Shown here in pieces: positions 25,227 to 33,600 of a DNA stretch of 64,000 bases; positions within the stretch are counted from its first letter, which is position 1; each line of letters begins with the position of its first letter. The translations under genes and the position numbers were made by a program. Under the pieces are notes generated by a model. The model saw only the letters and a list, made by a program, of their open reading frames with translations. It did no database searches and was not told where the DNA came from. Origin of the DNA: Paenibacillus sp. BSR1-1 (GTDB taxonomy: Bacteria; Bacillota; Bacilli; Bacillales; Cytobacillaceae); assembly GCF_030403775.1 (NCBI RefSeq), contig NZ_JAQMWQ010000016.1:1-64000 (forward strand). The letters run 5' to 3'.

Positions 25227-25976
25227 TTGAAACACATTGAATCTGTCAATAATCCTAAGGTCAAACAATGGAAAAAGTTATTAACAAAAAAAGAACGGGA
25301 TAAGTCTGGTACATTTTTAGTGGAAGGCTTTCATTTGGTGGAGGAAGCTTTAAAACAAGGTGAACAGGTTTTGGAAATAATTATCTCTGATAAAATAGGC
25401 TTGCCGCCGCGCTGGGACACCGGCAGTACACCAGTCAGCCTCGTTACTGATGAAATCTCAAATTCACTTTCGGAAACGGAAGCTCCCCAGGGGATTTATG
25501 CAGTCTGCCGCCAGCTTGATCAAGAAGCTTTAGAGGCAAAAACTTACCTGCTCATTGATGCCGTTCAAGATCCGGGTAATCTCGGCACTATGATTCGTAC
25601 TGCTGATGCGGCAGGAATTGATGCGGTAATAGTCGGCCGCGGCAGCGTCGATATTTTTAATTCAAAAGTCTTAAGGTCCGCACAGGGCAGCCATTTTCAT
25701 CTGCCAATCATTAGAGGTGACCTGCATGAATGGACTGACAAGCTAAAAGAAAAAAATATTCCTGTTTATGGAACAGCACTTGAAGGTGCTTCTGCATATA
25801 CTGATACTTCAACCGGAGAATCCTTCGCTCTACTAGTTGGGAATGAGGGCAGCGGTGTGAACAAGGAGCTGCTTGAAAAAACCACAGCGAACCTTTATAT
25901 TCCGATATACGGAAAAAGCGAATCACTAAACGTGGCCGTTGCAACCGGTATTCTTTTATACTATTTAAAAAAATAA
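25227..25976 (+). CDS. ysgA: SPOUT (TrmH/SpoU family) RNA methyltransferase YsgA
   Basis: 249 residues from TTG 25227 (AAGGAGAA upstream). N-terminal substrate-binding domain with NPKVKQWKKLL, then a SPOUT domain with the knot motifs LIDAVQDPGNLGTMIRTADAAG, LLVGNEGSGV and LNVAVATGILLYYL. It probably 2'-O-methylates rRNA; the target is not deducible here. Located upstream of pheST as in B. subtilis. Confidence 0.92.
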   Translation: MKHIESVNNPKVKQWKKLLTKKERDKSGTFLVEGFHLVEEALKQGEQVLEIIISDKIGLPPRWDTGSTPVSLVTDEISNSLSETEAPQGIYAVCRQLDQEALEAKTYLLIDAVQDPGNLGTMIRTADAAGIDAVIVGRGSVDIFNSKVLRSAQGSHFHLPIIRGDLHEWTDKLKEKNIPVYGTALEGASAYTDTSTGESFALLVGNEGSGVNKELLEKTTANLYIPIYGKSESLNVAVATGILLYYLKK

Positions 25977-25988
25977 CCGAAAACTTGT

Positions 25989-26016
25989 TTGAAACGGTGT
26001 AATTTTAGTATATAAT
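25989..26016 (+). promoter_or_regulatory. Sigma-A promoter of pheST T-box transcript
   Basis: TTGAAA (25989-25994), 16-nt spacer, TATAAT (26011-26016). Confidence 0.65.
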
Positions 26017-26024
26017 ATTTAACA

Positions 26025-26301
26025 ATGTTGATAATTTTAAAGACAATGACGGAGAAAAGTATCTTGCCTGTTATCCATTTAGGGAGAAAGTGCCTTGACT
26101 GAAAGCACTTTTATGGTTCGGGGCTAGAGAAGTTCACCTCCAGAGTCGGCATCGGGACCATTTCAGTAACGAAATGTAAAGATGTATCGGCATATGCCGT
26201 TATCCGAATGAAGCGAACACTAGTGTGTTTTACATATGGTGTTTACAAGGGTGGTACCGCGAATTCTAAACCTCGTCCCTTTCCAGGGATGGGGTTTTTT
26301 T
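26025..26301 (+). ncRNA. T-box leader of pheST (tRNA-Phe sensing)
   Basis: T-box motif AAGGGTGGTACCGCG at 26247-26261, stem I with AGTGCCTTGACTGAAAGCACT-like distal arm, a Phe specifier candidate TTC at 26133-26135, and a terminator (26271-26280 with 26285-26294) followed by T7. With the promoter it accounts for the 381-bp gap. Its terminator hairpin shares an 18-nt identical stretch with that of the thrS T-box. Confidence 0.93.
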
Positions 26302-26357
26302 ATTTTTCAAAAAGCTCATTCGACCCATTATCATAATGAAATTAAGGAGGAATCTAC

Positions 26358-27395
26358 ATGCAAGAACGTTTAAAAGAATTGCAGGAAGAAGCTATTCAGA
26401 AGATTGAACAGTCTGCAAATTTAAAAGAATTGAATGATATCCGCGTTGCTTATTTAGGAAAAAAAGGGCCAATTACTGAAGTATTGCGCGGCATGGGCAA
26501 GCTTTCAGCAGAAGAGCGCCCGGTTATGGGAGCATTAGCTAATGAAGTTCGTGAAGCGATCGCTGTAAAAATCGAATCAAAACAAAAGGGCTTAGAAGAA
26601 GCGGCTGTTTTAGAAAAATTAGCATCTGAAAGCATCGATGTTACCCTTCCAGGGCGCCCTGTAAAGGTTGGGAACCACCACCCGCTTACAAGAATTATTG
26701 AAGAAATTGAAGATTTATTTATCGGCATGGGCTACCAGGTAGCGGAAGGTCCAGAGGTGGAGCAGGATTATTATAACTTCGAGGCTCTGAATTTACCGAA
26801 AGGTCACCCTGCCCGCGATATGCAGGATTCCTTCTATATTACAGAAGAAATTTTACTTCGAACCCATACTTCACCGGTTCAAGCACGGACGATGGAAAAA
26901 CATCAAGGAAAAGGTCCCATCAAAATCATTTGCCCTGGTAAAGTGTACCGCCGCGATAATGATGATGCGACACACTCACACCAATTCATGCAAATTGAAG
27001 GTCTAGTTGTCGGCGAGAACATTCGCATGAGTGATTTGAAAGGAACTCTAGAAGTGTTTGCGAAAAAAATGTTCGGTGAAGACCGCGAAATCCGCTTACG
27101 TCCAAGTTTCTTCCCGTTCACAGAGCCATCTGTTGAAATGGATATCTCATGTAAAATTTGCGGCGGCAGCGGCTGTAACGTATGTAAGCAAACAGGCTGG
27201 ATTGAAATTCTCGGCGCCGGTATGGTTCATCCAAACGTACTTGAAATGGCTGGCTACGATTCTAAAAAATATACTGGCTTCGCTTTCGGTATGGGACCAG
27301 AGCGGATTGCAATGCTGAAGTATGGTGTTGATGATATCAGACATTTCTATACAAACGATGTACGATTCATAAAGCAATTTTCTAAACACGAGTAG
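26358..27395 (+). CDS. pheS: Phenylalanyl-tRNA synthetase alpha subunit
   Basis: 345 residues. N-terminal coiled-coil tRNA-binding arm (1-90), class II catalytic core with [11 protein letters not shown] (motif 2 region), [15 protein letters not shown] and [14 protein letters not shown] (motif 3). Partner of PheT, 15 nt downstream; active as an alpha2beta2 enzyme. Confidence 0.98.
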   Translation: MQERLKELQEEAIQKIEQSANLKELNDIRVAYLGKKGPITEVLRGMGKLSAEERPVMGALANEVREAIAVKIESKQKGLEEAAVLEKLASESIDVTLPGRPVKVGNHHPLTRIIEEIEDLFIGMGYQVAEGPEVEQDYYNFEALNLPKGHPARDMQDSFYITEEILLRTHTSPVQARTMEKHQGKGPIKIICPGKVYRRDNDDATHSHQFMQIEGLVVGENIRMSDLKGTLEVFAKKMFGEDREIRLRPSFFPFTEPSVEMDISCKICGGSGCNVCKQTGWIEILGAGMVHPNVLEMAGYDSKKYTGFAFGMGPERIAMLKYGVDDIRHFYTNDVRFIKQFSKHE

Positions 27396-27410
27396 AAGGA
27401 GGATGACGAC

Positions 27411-29825
27411 ATGTTCGTTTCATATAAATGGCTTCAGGATTATGTAGATTTAACTGGAGTAACAGCAGCTGAATTGGCTGAAAAGATTACCAAAAGCGGG
27501 ATTGAAGTTGAAGGTGTAGAAATCCTGAATGAAGGAATTAAAGGTGTTGTTGTTGGTCACGTGCTAGAGCGTGAACAGCACCCGAATGCAGATAAATTAA
27601 GCAAATGTCTGTTGGATGTTGGTGAAGGTGAACCTGTCCAGATTATTTGCGGAGCACCGAATGTTGCCCAGGGACAAAAGGTTGCAGTGGCAAAAGTGGG
27701 TGCAGTACTACCAGGCAATTTTAAAATTAAAAAAGCGAAGCTTCGCGGCGAAGAATCAAATGGGATGATTTGCTCTCTTACAGAGCTTGGCATGGAAGGA
27801 AAGGTTGTACCAAAGGAATATTCGGAAGGAATCTTTGTTTTTCCAGCAAATGCTGAGGTTGGTACAGATGCCCTTGCACTATTAAACCGAGACGATGAAG
27901 TGCTTGAGCTAAGCTTGACGCCAAACCGTGCGGATGCGTTAAGTATGCTTGGGGTTGCTTATGAAGTGGCGGCAATTTTAGGCAGAGATGTAAAGCTTCC
28001 TGAAACTGATCTTCAGGCTTCCACTGAAAAAGCAACAGATTATGTAAAGGTTATTGTTGACGCTAAGGAAGATAACCCTTTATATGTAGCCAAAATGATT
28101 AAAAATGTAAAAATCGGCCCATCGCCGCTGTGGATGCAGACTCGCTTAATGTCTGCAGGAATCCGTCCGCACAACAACGTGGTCGATATTACAAACTATA
28201 TTTTATTAGAATACGGCCAGCCGTTGCATGCGTTTGATTACGACCGTTTAGGATCGAAAGAAATTCTCGTGCGCCGTGCTGCAGATGGTGAAAAGTTTGT
28301 TACTCTTGACGATGTAGAGCGTACATTAACAGCTGACCATTTAGTGATCACAAATGGCGTAGAGCCGGTTGCTCTTGCCGGCGTCATGGGTGGAGCTAAT
28401 TCAGAGGTCACTTCAGACACAACAACCGTCCTATTAGAAGCAGCATACTTTAACGGGGCTGCTGTAAGAAAAGCCTCAAAAGACCATGGTTTAAGAAGTG
28501 AAGCGAGCGCTCGTTTTGAAAAGGGTGTTGATCCGAACCGTGTACGTCCTGCAGGTGAACGTGCCGCTTATCTAATGGCGAAGTACGCTGGCGGAGAAGT
28601 TTTAGAAGGTGCAGCAGAAGTTGACACATTAACCGTCGAGCCTGCAGTCGTTTCAATCACGCTTGAAAAAATCAACCGCGTTCTTGGGACAGAACTTGTA
28701 ATGAAGGATGTAGAGGAAATCTTCGCCCGTCTGCAATTCTCTGTAAGTGTTGAGGGAGATACGATTACCGTTACAGCACCGACACGGCGAGGTGATATTA
28801 AAATTGAGGAAGACCTTGTGGAAGAAGTTGCTCGTTTATATGGTTACGACAACATTCCTAAAACGCTGCCAATCGGTTCTTCCACGCCTGGCCGCTTATC
28901 TGCTTATCAGAAGAAGCGCCGTGTTGTACGCCAATATCTTGAGGGGGCAGGTCTATACCAGGCGGTTACGTATTCTTTAACTAGCGAAGAAAAAGCTACA
29001 CAATTTGCTATGGAAAAGCGTGACACGATTCGCTTAGCAATGCCAATGAGTGAAGAGCGCAGCATCCTTCGCTTAAGCATTTTGCCTCAATTATTGGAAG
29101 TAGTAAAATACAATAGCGCCCGTCAAAACGACAGCTTGGCTGTATATGAAACTGGCGCCGTATTCTTATCGAATGGTACTGACGTACTCCCTGTTGAGAA
29201 GGAGCATTTAGCGGGAGCAATGACAGGACTTTGGCATTCGCACTCTTGGCAGGGGGAGAAGAAGGCTGTTGACTTCTTCGTTGTTAAGGGAATTTTAGAA
29301 GGCATGTTTGCAAAACTTGGTCTTTCTGAACAAGTTGAGTACGTTCAGGCTCAGGTGGAGGGCATGCATCCAGGCCGTACAGCAGTGATTGTATTGAATG
29401 GCGAGAAAATCGGTTTTATCGGCCAAGTTCACCCAAGCATGCAAAAAGAGCTTGATTTGAAAGATACCTATGTATTTGAGCTTTCATTAAAAGCCGTTCT
29501 TGAAGCAGATGCACCGGTATTGCAATATGAATCTATCCCACGCTTCCCATCGATCACAAGAGATATTGCTCTTGTGGTAAACAGGGAAACGGTGTCAGGC
29601 ACCTTAAAGGAAATCATTCTGACCGCAGGTGCACCTTTATTGAAAGAGGTTCAGGTGTTTGACTTATATGAAGGCGATAAGATGGAAGAAGGCAAGAAAT
29701 CAATCGCGTTCTCGTTGAAATATGTTGACCCTGAGCGTACGTTGACGGATGAAGAAGTAACAAAGGTACATGAAAAAGTGCTTGGAGCTTTAGAAGAAAA
29801 GGCAGGCGCGGTATTACGAGGTTAA
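27411..29825 (+). CDS. pheT: Phenylalanyl-tRNA synthetase beta subunit
   Basis: 804 residues. tRNA-binding OB domain (about 40-150), B3/B4 editing domain (about 210-390), B5 domain (about 405-475), core (about 480-680) and C-terminal FDX-ACB anticodon domain (about 710-804, [16 protein letters not shown]). Ribosome site GAAGGAGG. Ends in a terminator. Confidence 0.98.
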   Translation: MFVSYKWLQDYVDLTGVTAAELAEKITKSGIEVEGVEILNEGIKGVVVGHVLEREQHPNADKLSKCLLDVGEGEPVQIICGAPNVAQGQKVAVAKVGAVLPGNFKIKKAKLRGEESNGMICSLTELGMEGKVVPKEYSEGIFVFPANAEVGTDALALLNRDDEVLELSLTPNRADALSMLGVAYEVAAILGRDVKLPETDLQASTEKATDYVKVIVDAKEDNPLYVAKMIKNVKIGPSPLWMQTRLMSAGIRPHNNVVDITNYILLEYGQPLHAFDYDRLGSKEILVRRAADGEKFVTLDDVERTLTADHLVITNGVEPVALAGVMGGANSEVTSDTTTVLLEAAYFNGAAVRKASKDHGLRSEASARFEKGVDPNRVRPAGERAAYLMAKYAGGEVLEGAAEVDTLTVEPAVVSITLEKINRVLGTELVMKDVEEIFARLQFSVSVEGDTITVTAPTRRGDIKIEEDLVEEVARLYGYDNIPKTLPIGSSTPGRLSAYQKKRRVVRQYLEGAGLYQAVTYSLTSEEKATQFAMEKRDTIRLAMPMSEERSILRLSILPQLLEVVKYNSARQNDSLAVYETGAVFLSNGTDVLPVEKEHLAGAMTGLWHSHSWQGEKKAVDFFVVKGILEGMFAKLGLSEQVEYVQAQVEGMHPGRTAVIVLNGEKIGFIGQVHPSMQKELDLKDTYVFELSLKAVLEADAPVLQYESIPRFPSITRDIALVVNRETVSGTLKEIILTAGAPLLKEVQVFDLYEGDKMEEGKKSIAFSLKYVDPERTLTDEEVTKVHEKVLGALEEKAGAVLRG

Positions 29826-29836
29826 TTGAAGTTGGT

Positions 29837-29865
29837 GTCAGCTCGAGATTTCGGGCTGGCTTTTT
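29837..29865 (+). terminator. Intrinsic terminator after pheT
   Basis: A 10-bp stem (29837-29846 with 29851-29860) with GATT loop and T5. Confidence 0.85.
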
Positions 29866-29890
29866 CTATTTTGGGGGGAGAAATTCCTAT

Positions 29891-29986
29891 TCGCTGATAA
29901 ATGGTCAAAATTTGCTGATAAATAGTCCAGATTCGCTGATAAATAGGCGAAATTCGCTGATAAACTGCTAAAAAGCGCTGATAAAA
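29891..29986. repeat. Five-copy 21-bp-period array upstream of NERD gene
   Basis: The core (C/T)GCTGATAAA recurs with its first base at 29892, 29913, 29934, 29955 and 29976, an exact 21-bp period; the preceding bases are usually ATT. Between cores lie about 11 variable A-rich bases. A sister array lies downstream of the NERD gene at 31071-31165. The minus strand is open in two frames and would encode a heptad peptide repeat (IYQRI.. or LSANF..), but no ribosome site supports translation. Confidence 0.85.
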
Positions 29987-30083
29987 TAATTGGACAAAAA
30001 ATGTTAACAAAATTCGGCAAAATTCAGCAGGTATTTCATGCTGTTTTTAGAATTTTATTCGTAAAATGAAAGGAGTGATAAGT

Positions 30084-31061
30084 TTGATCATTAAAAAAAG
30101 GACAATTCCACTAGTAATTTTAATTTTAGAGGCATTATGCCGGCGTCTCCCTCTGAATTACCCCAAATACCAGCAAATTTTAGAGGAGCTCGGCAGGCGG
30201 CAGGCAGGATACCAAGGAGAAGTAGCTCTTGATTATTATTTGCGACTCCTTCCGATAGATAAGTACATGATACTCCACGATTTAAATCTTCCCGATGGCG
30301 ACTACAACTGCCAAATAGATACCCTTTTCCTCACACCAGAATTCGCTCTAATTGTTGAAGTGAAAAACATGGCTGGAAAATTAATCTTTGATACCGAAAA
30401 TGAGCAGTTCACTCAAATTAACAATGACAAGGAAAAGGGTTACCCCGATCCAATTGCTCAAGCGGAAAGGCATAAAGAGTACATACAGAAACTAATGGCT
30501 GAGAATAAGTTTCCACAGGTTCCCGTTGATTACCTTGTTGTTATTAGTAATAACTATTCTTCTTATGTTATTTCAGGAAAAAACGCTTTTAAAGTCAAAC
30601 CGCGAGTATGTAAGGCAGATGCTTTTACAAACAAAATTCAGTTTTTCGAAAAGATGTATACAAATCCACTTCTCACTGCAAAAGACCTCCGAAAACTTGG
30701 CCGCCTTCTCGTAAAAATGAATACAATCCCGACTAATTTTATTTTGAATAAATATGGAATCAAAAAGGAAGATATTATAACCGGTGTATTTGGTTCAAAT
30801 TGTAATCAGCATGCTCCTCTTATTAGGAAAAAACAGAAATGGTATTGCACTGCTTGCGACGAATATTATTATGACGCACATATAAACGCCCTAAAGGACT
30901 ACTTTTTATTAATAGATTCGAAAATTACGAATAGGGAGTTTCGGGAGTTTGTTCATTTAAAATCGCATGATGCTGCAAAGCGATTACTTCTTTCTGCAAA
31001 TTTGAATTATACTGGTTCAAAAAAGGTACGTGTTTACTACCCAAAGACTTTTCCTTGGTAA
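30084..31061 (+). CDS. NERD-domain protein with C-terminal zinc-binding domain
   Basis: 325 residues from TTG 30084; AAAGGAGTGAT at 30069-30079 is the ribosome site, so the in-frame ATG 30066 is too early. The NERD domain (about 40-165) shows YQGEVALDYYL, QIDTLFLT and IVEVKNMAGKL, the G-x-E, D and E-x-K pattern of this nuclease-like fold. A zinc site (CNQHAPLIRKKQKWYCTAC, about 249-267) and a C-terminal domain with an ITNREFREF motif and final VRVYYP strand follow. Paralogue of the protein at 88-1005. Inserted between pheT and rnhC and bracketed by 21-bp repeat arrays. Role unknown; NERD proteins are sometimes linked to DNA processing, which is inference. Confidence 0.8.
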   Translation: MIIKKRTIPLVILILEALCRRLPLNYPKYQQILEELGRRQAGYQGEVALDYYLRLLPIDKYMILHDLNLPDGDYNCQIDTLFLTPEFALIVEVKNMAGKLIFDTENEQFTQINNDKEKGYPDPIAQAERHKEYIQKLMAENKFPQVPVDYLVVISNNYSSYVISGKNAFKVKPRVCKADAFTNKIQFFEKMYTNPLLTAKDLRKLGRLLVKMNTIPTNFILNKYGIKKEDIITGVFGSNCNQHAPLIRKKQKWYCTACDEYYYDAHINALKDYFLLIDSKITNREFREFVHLKSHDAAKRLLLSANLNYTGSKKVRVYYPKTFPW

Positions 31062-31070
31062 ATTTCTAAT

Positions 31071-31165
31071 TCGCTGATAAAGTTAAAAAATCCGCTGATA
31101 AACTATAAAAATTCGCTGATAAACACTCTAAATTCGCTGATAAAATCAAGAAACCGCTGATAAAT
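31071..31165. repeat. Five-copy 21-bp-period array downstream of NERD gene
   Basis: CGCTGATAAA cores begin at 31072, 31093, 31114, 31135 and 31155 (periods 21, 21, 21, 20), in the same orientation and with the same ATTCGCTGATAAA consensus as the array at 29891-29986. It begins 10 nt after the NERD stop codon. Non-coding. Confidence 0.85.
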
Positions 31166-31269
31166 AAACTTGAGATGTAAATTTACTCAATTTTTGTGAA
31201 AAAAATCGGCCTTAATATTATTCGAATGTTTATATCATTCTTTTGAAGTGAAAATTTCTCAAAAAACAC

Positions 31270-31309
31270 CAAAAAAGGCTGCCCCATCACCAAAATTTCG
31301 GGGCAGCCT
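31270..31309 (-). terminator. Intrinsic terminator of the PCD gene
   Basis: On the minus strand GGGGCAGCCT-type arms (31309-31300 with 31285-31276, 10 bp perfect) are followed by a run of T. Confidence 0.8.
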
Positions 31310-31328
31310 CTCAAATTCTCGCATTAAA

Positions 31329-31619
31329 TTAAATTTTTCCATAAATTTCATCATAATTCCGAGCCAATGCCACATCCAAGTCCGTCAATCCCCCGGCATT
31401 CCAGGAAGTTAACCTTAATGTTACCATTTTATAGTCAATCGCGATAAAAGGGTGATGATTCTTTTCTTCAGAGAGAGAAGCAATCTCATTCACAAACGTC
31501 ACACCTTTTAAAAATTCTTGAAAGCGATACTTTTTGACAATAAATTTTCCTTCTAATTTCCAGCCAGTTAATCCGGCTACAGATTCATTAATCTCAGATT
31601 CATCTAGTCTCCTAACCAC
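31329..31619 (-). CDS. Pterin-4a-carbinolamine dehydratase
   Basis: 96 residues, the full PCD/DCoH length. Active-site motif EKNHHPFIAIDY (about 52-63) and TSWNAGGLTDLDVALA near the C-terminus. It dehydrates 4a-hydroxytetrahydropterins, recycling the cofactor of aromatic amino acid hydroxylases. No hydroxylase gene is nearby. Minus strand, downstream of rnhC by about 50 nt, so possibly co-transcribed with it. Confidence 0.92.
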   Translation of the reverse strand: MVRRLDESEINESVAGLTGWKLEGKFIVKKYRFQEFLKGVTFVNEIASLSEEKNHHPFIAIDYKMVTLRLTSWNAGGLTDLDVALARNYDEIYGKI

Positions 31620-31670
31620 CTAAATCCCCCCATTTATTTTTACCTCATATTTTATTCTTCAAAGAAGACA

Positions 31671-32603
31671 TTAACGCTTCTTATTAACAATCGCCATAGC
31701 TTTTTCCGTATTAGCAAAATGCAGTTTCACATACGCTGGCAGCGCCTCACGCCCTTTACTCAAAATAAGCTTTGCGGCGGCTACATCTACCTGAGCGCCG
31801 GCACCCTTTGGAATCTTAAATCCGGCTGCCTCACTCAGCTTATCAATATATTGAATAAACGCATATCGGGCAAGAATGCTTGCCGCTGCAACCGCCAGGT
31901 GAATGCCTTCCGCCTTCGTGCTAAAATAAACGTTTTCCTTCGCTACCGCTTTTTGACCTTTAACATGCTGAAAATAAGTGCTACCCTGAACAAATTGGTC
32001 AATTAGAATCGCTTCTGGTTTTTCCGGAGAAATCTTACCCAACACATTTAAAATCGCCTGATTATGCAGAATGGCCTTCATTTTCCCCTGCGACATCCCC
32101 TTTTGCTGCACCTGATTATATTTTTCATTTTTCAGCGTCATCAAGCTGAAGGGGACAACATCTTTGATAACCTTAGCAATCTCAATGATTTTTTCATCGT
32201 TTAAATCCTTGGAATCCCGGACACCCAATTCTTTTAATAATGGAATCTGTTCTTTTTTAACATAGGCAGCAACAACGGTAATCGGGCCGAAAAAGTCTCC
32301 AGTTCCTACCTCATCAGAGCCGATGACAGACATCCCCCCAATGCCCGTTGGAAGATCACCTTTCGCAGCTGATTTTCCTTTAGAAGAAACAGGAGCCGGA
32401 TTTCCCCCCCATCTGCCAGCCTCTGTTTCACTAGCATTTCCTTGGAATAATACCTTTCCAGATTTATAAGCGGTGATCATGCAGGAAGGGGTTTTCGCTG
32501 CAAACACACTCCCAGGAGGTAATTTATCAACTAGATGCATACTATAATAGCTTTTCATTTCCAAAATCTCTTTCATTCCAACATTAATAACTACATTACC
32601 CAA
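31671..32603 (-). CDS. rnhC: Ribonuclease HIII
   Basis: 310 residues from TTG at 32603, the start that aligns with the B. subtilis protein; an ATG five codons upstream (32618) is possible and neither has a good ribosome site. N-terminal TBP-like substrate-binding domain (about 1-85) and a C-terminal RNase H domain with GSDEVGTGDFFGP (catalytic Asp/Glu) and RDSKDLND. It cleaves RNA in RNA-DNA hybrids. Divergent from zapA. Confidence 0.93.
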   Translation of the reverse strand: MGNVVINVGMKEILEMKSYYSMHLVDKLPPGSVFAAKTPSCMITAYKSGKVLFQGNASETEAGRWGGNPAPVSSKGKSAAKGDLPTGIGGMSVIGSDEVGTGDFFGPITVVAAYVKKEQIPLLKELGVRDSKDLNDEKIIEIAKVIKDVVPFSLMTLKNEKYNQVQQKGMSQGKMKAILHNQAILNVLGKISPEKPEAILIDQFVQGSTYFQHVKGQKAVAKENVYFSTKAEGIHLAVAAASILARYAFIQYIDKLSEAAGFKIPKGAGAQVDVAAAKLILSKGREALPAYVKLHFANTEKAMAIVNKKR

Positions 32604-32717
32604 ATAAAAGCACCACATTTCTATTAAATATATCTTTTGCCAATTGGTTTAACTTTTCCACTTATATCTGTTCGTGTTATGATATAGTGTAGGATTCTTT
32701 GAATGGAGGCATTTGCG

Positions 32718-32978
32718 TTGTCAAATACAGAAAAAAATCGAACAACCGTAGATATTTACGGACAACGGTACGTTATAGTAGGTACGGAAGGCTCGGGCCA
32801 CGTAAAATATGTAGCATCATTGGTAGATGACAAAATGCGGGAAATCAGCTCTAAGAATCCTTTATTAGATGCAAGCAAGCTTGCCGTTTTAACTGCCGTC
32901 AATGCAGTGAATGATTATTTAAAAATCAAAGACGAGCTGGAACGGCTGCAAGCAGAACTACAAAAAGAAAAGGACTAA
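32718..32978 (+). CDS. zapA: Cell division protein ZapA
   Basis: 86 residues from TTG 32718; GGAGG (32705-32709) overlaps an upstream in-frame ATG, so TTG at 8-nt spacing is chosen. The protein shows RTTVDIYGQRYVIVG and VDDKMREIS, then a C-terminal coiled coil (KIKDELERLQAELQKEKD). It cross-links FtsZ filaments. Followed after 6 nt by yshB. Confidence 0.95.
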   Translation: MSNTEKNRTTVDIYGQRYVIVGTEGSGHVKYVASLVDDKMREISSKNPLLDASKLAVLTAVNAVNDYLKIKDELERLQAELQKEKD

Positions 32979-32984
32979 AGAATC

Positions 32985-33506
32985 ATGTTGGATTTAGCCA
33001 TTTTATTATTTCTTATTATCGGATTTTTTGTTGGCCTAAAAAGAGGCTTTATTATGCAGTTTGTACATATTGCAGGCTTTATTATTGCATACATCGTCGC
33101 ATATTCATACTATGGTGAGCTAGCACCAAAACTGACACTTTGGATTCCGTATCCGAACTTTGGTGAAGGGACGACTTTAAAAATTCTAACCGACTCCAGC
33201 GATGCGGAAACTGCCTTTTACCGGACCATCGCATTTGTGATAATCTTTTTTGCCGTAAAAATTTTGTTCCAAATCATTGGTTCGATGCTCGACTTTATTG
33301 CCCATCTTCCTATTTTAAGACAGTTAAATATTTGGGCAGGGGGCATATTAGGATTTTTGGAAATCTATTTAATTATTTTCATTGTATTATATATCGCAGC
33401 CTTAATTCCAATGGAACTTATCCAAAATCATCTAGACAATTCATTTTTGGCAAACGCGATTGTGAATCATACACCGATTCTTTCACAGCAGATTAAAGGC
33501 TTGTAG
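32985..33506 (+). CDS. yshB: CvpA-family membrane protein YshB
   Basis: 173 residues with four predicted membrane helices and the CvpA-type GFFVGLKRGFI motif near residues 12-22. The E. coli relative is needed for colicin V production; in Bacillus the role is unknown. In zapA-yshB order as in B. subtilis; followed by a terminator. Confidence 0.9.
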   Translation: MLDLAILLFLIIGFFVGLKRGFIMQFVHIAGFIIAYIVAYSYYGELAPKLTLWIPYPNFGEGTTLKILTDSSDAETAFYRTIAFVIIFFAVKILFQIIGSMLDFIAHLPILRQLNIWAGGILGFLEIYLIIFIVLYIAALIPMELIQNHLDNSFLANAIVNHTPILSQQIKGL

Positions 33507-33526
33507 ATTGAATAGACTGCAGCATG

Positions 33527-33552
33527 AACTTCTCTGTAGCAGAGAAGTTTTT
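33527..33552 (+). terminator. Intrinsic terminator between yshB and polX
   Basis: AACTTCTCTG (33527-33536), 3-nt loop, CAGAGAAGTT (33540-33549) with T5 overlapping. polX may be read by leakage or from a weak promoter of its own. Confidence 0.75.
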
Positions 33553-33600
33553 CTTTATGTTGAAAAAAAGGTTAAAATGTACTCAAGGCAGGTGGATTTT

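Noticed and set aside
29822-30020. Minus-strand ORFs of 60-62 codons with heptad peptide repeats over the 21-bp array
   Set aside because: They arise because 21 bp is a multiple of three and the repeat lacks stops; two frames are open at once and there is no ribosome site.
29891-31165. CRISPR array
   Set aside because: The repeated core is only about 10-13 bp, spacers are about 8-11 bp and low complexity, and no cas genes are nearby.
33508-33600. N-terminal extension of PolX
   Set aside because: The extension would cross an intrinsic terminator hairpin and is not part of the family; ATG 33601 has a good ribosome site.
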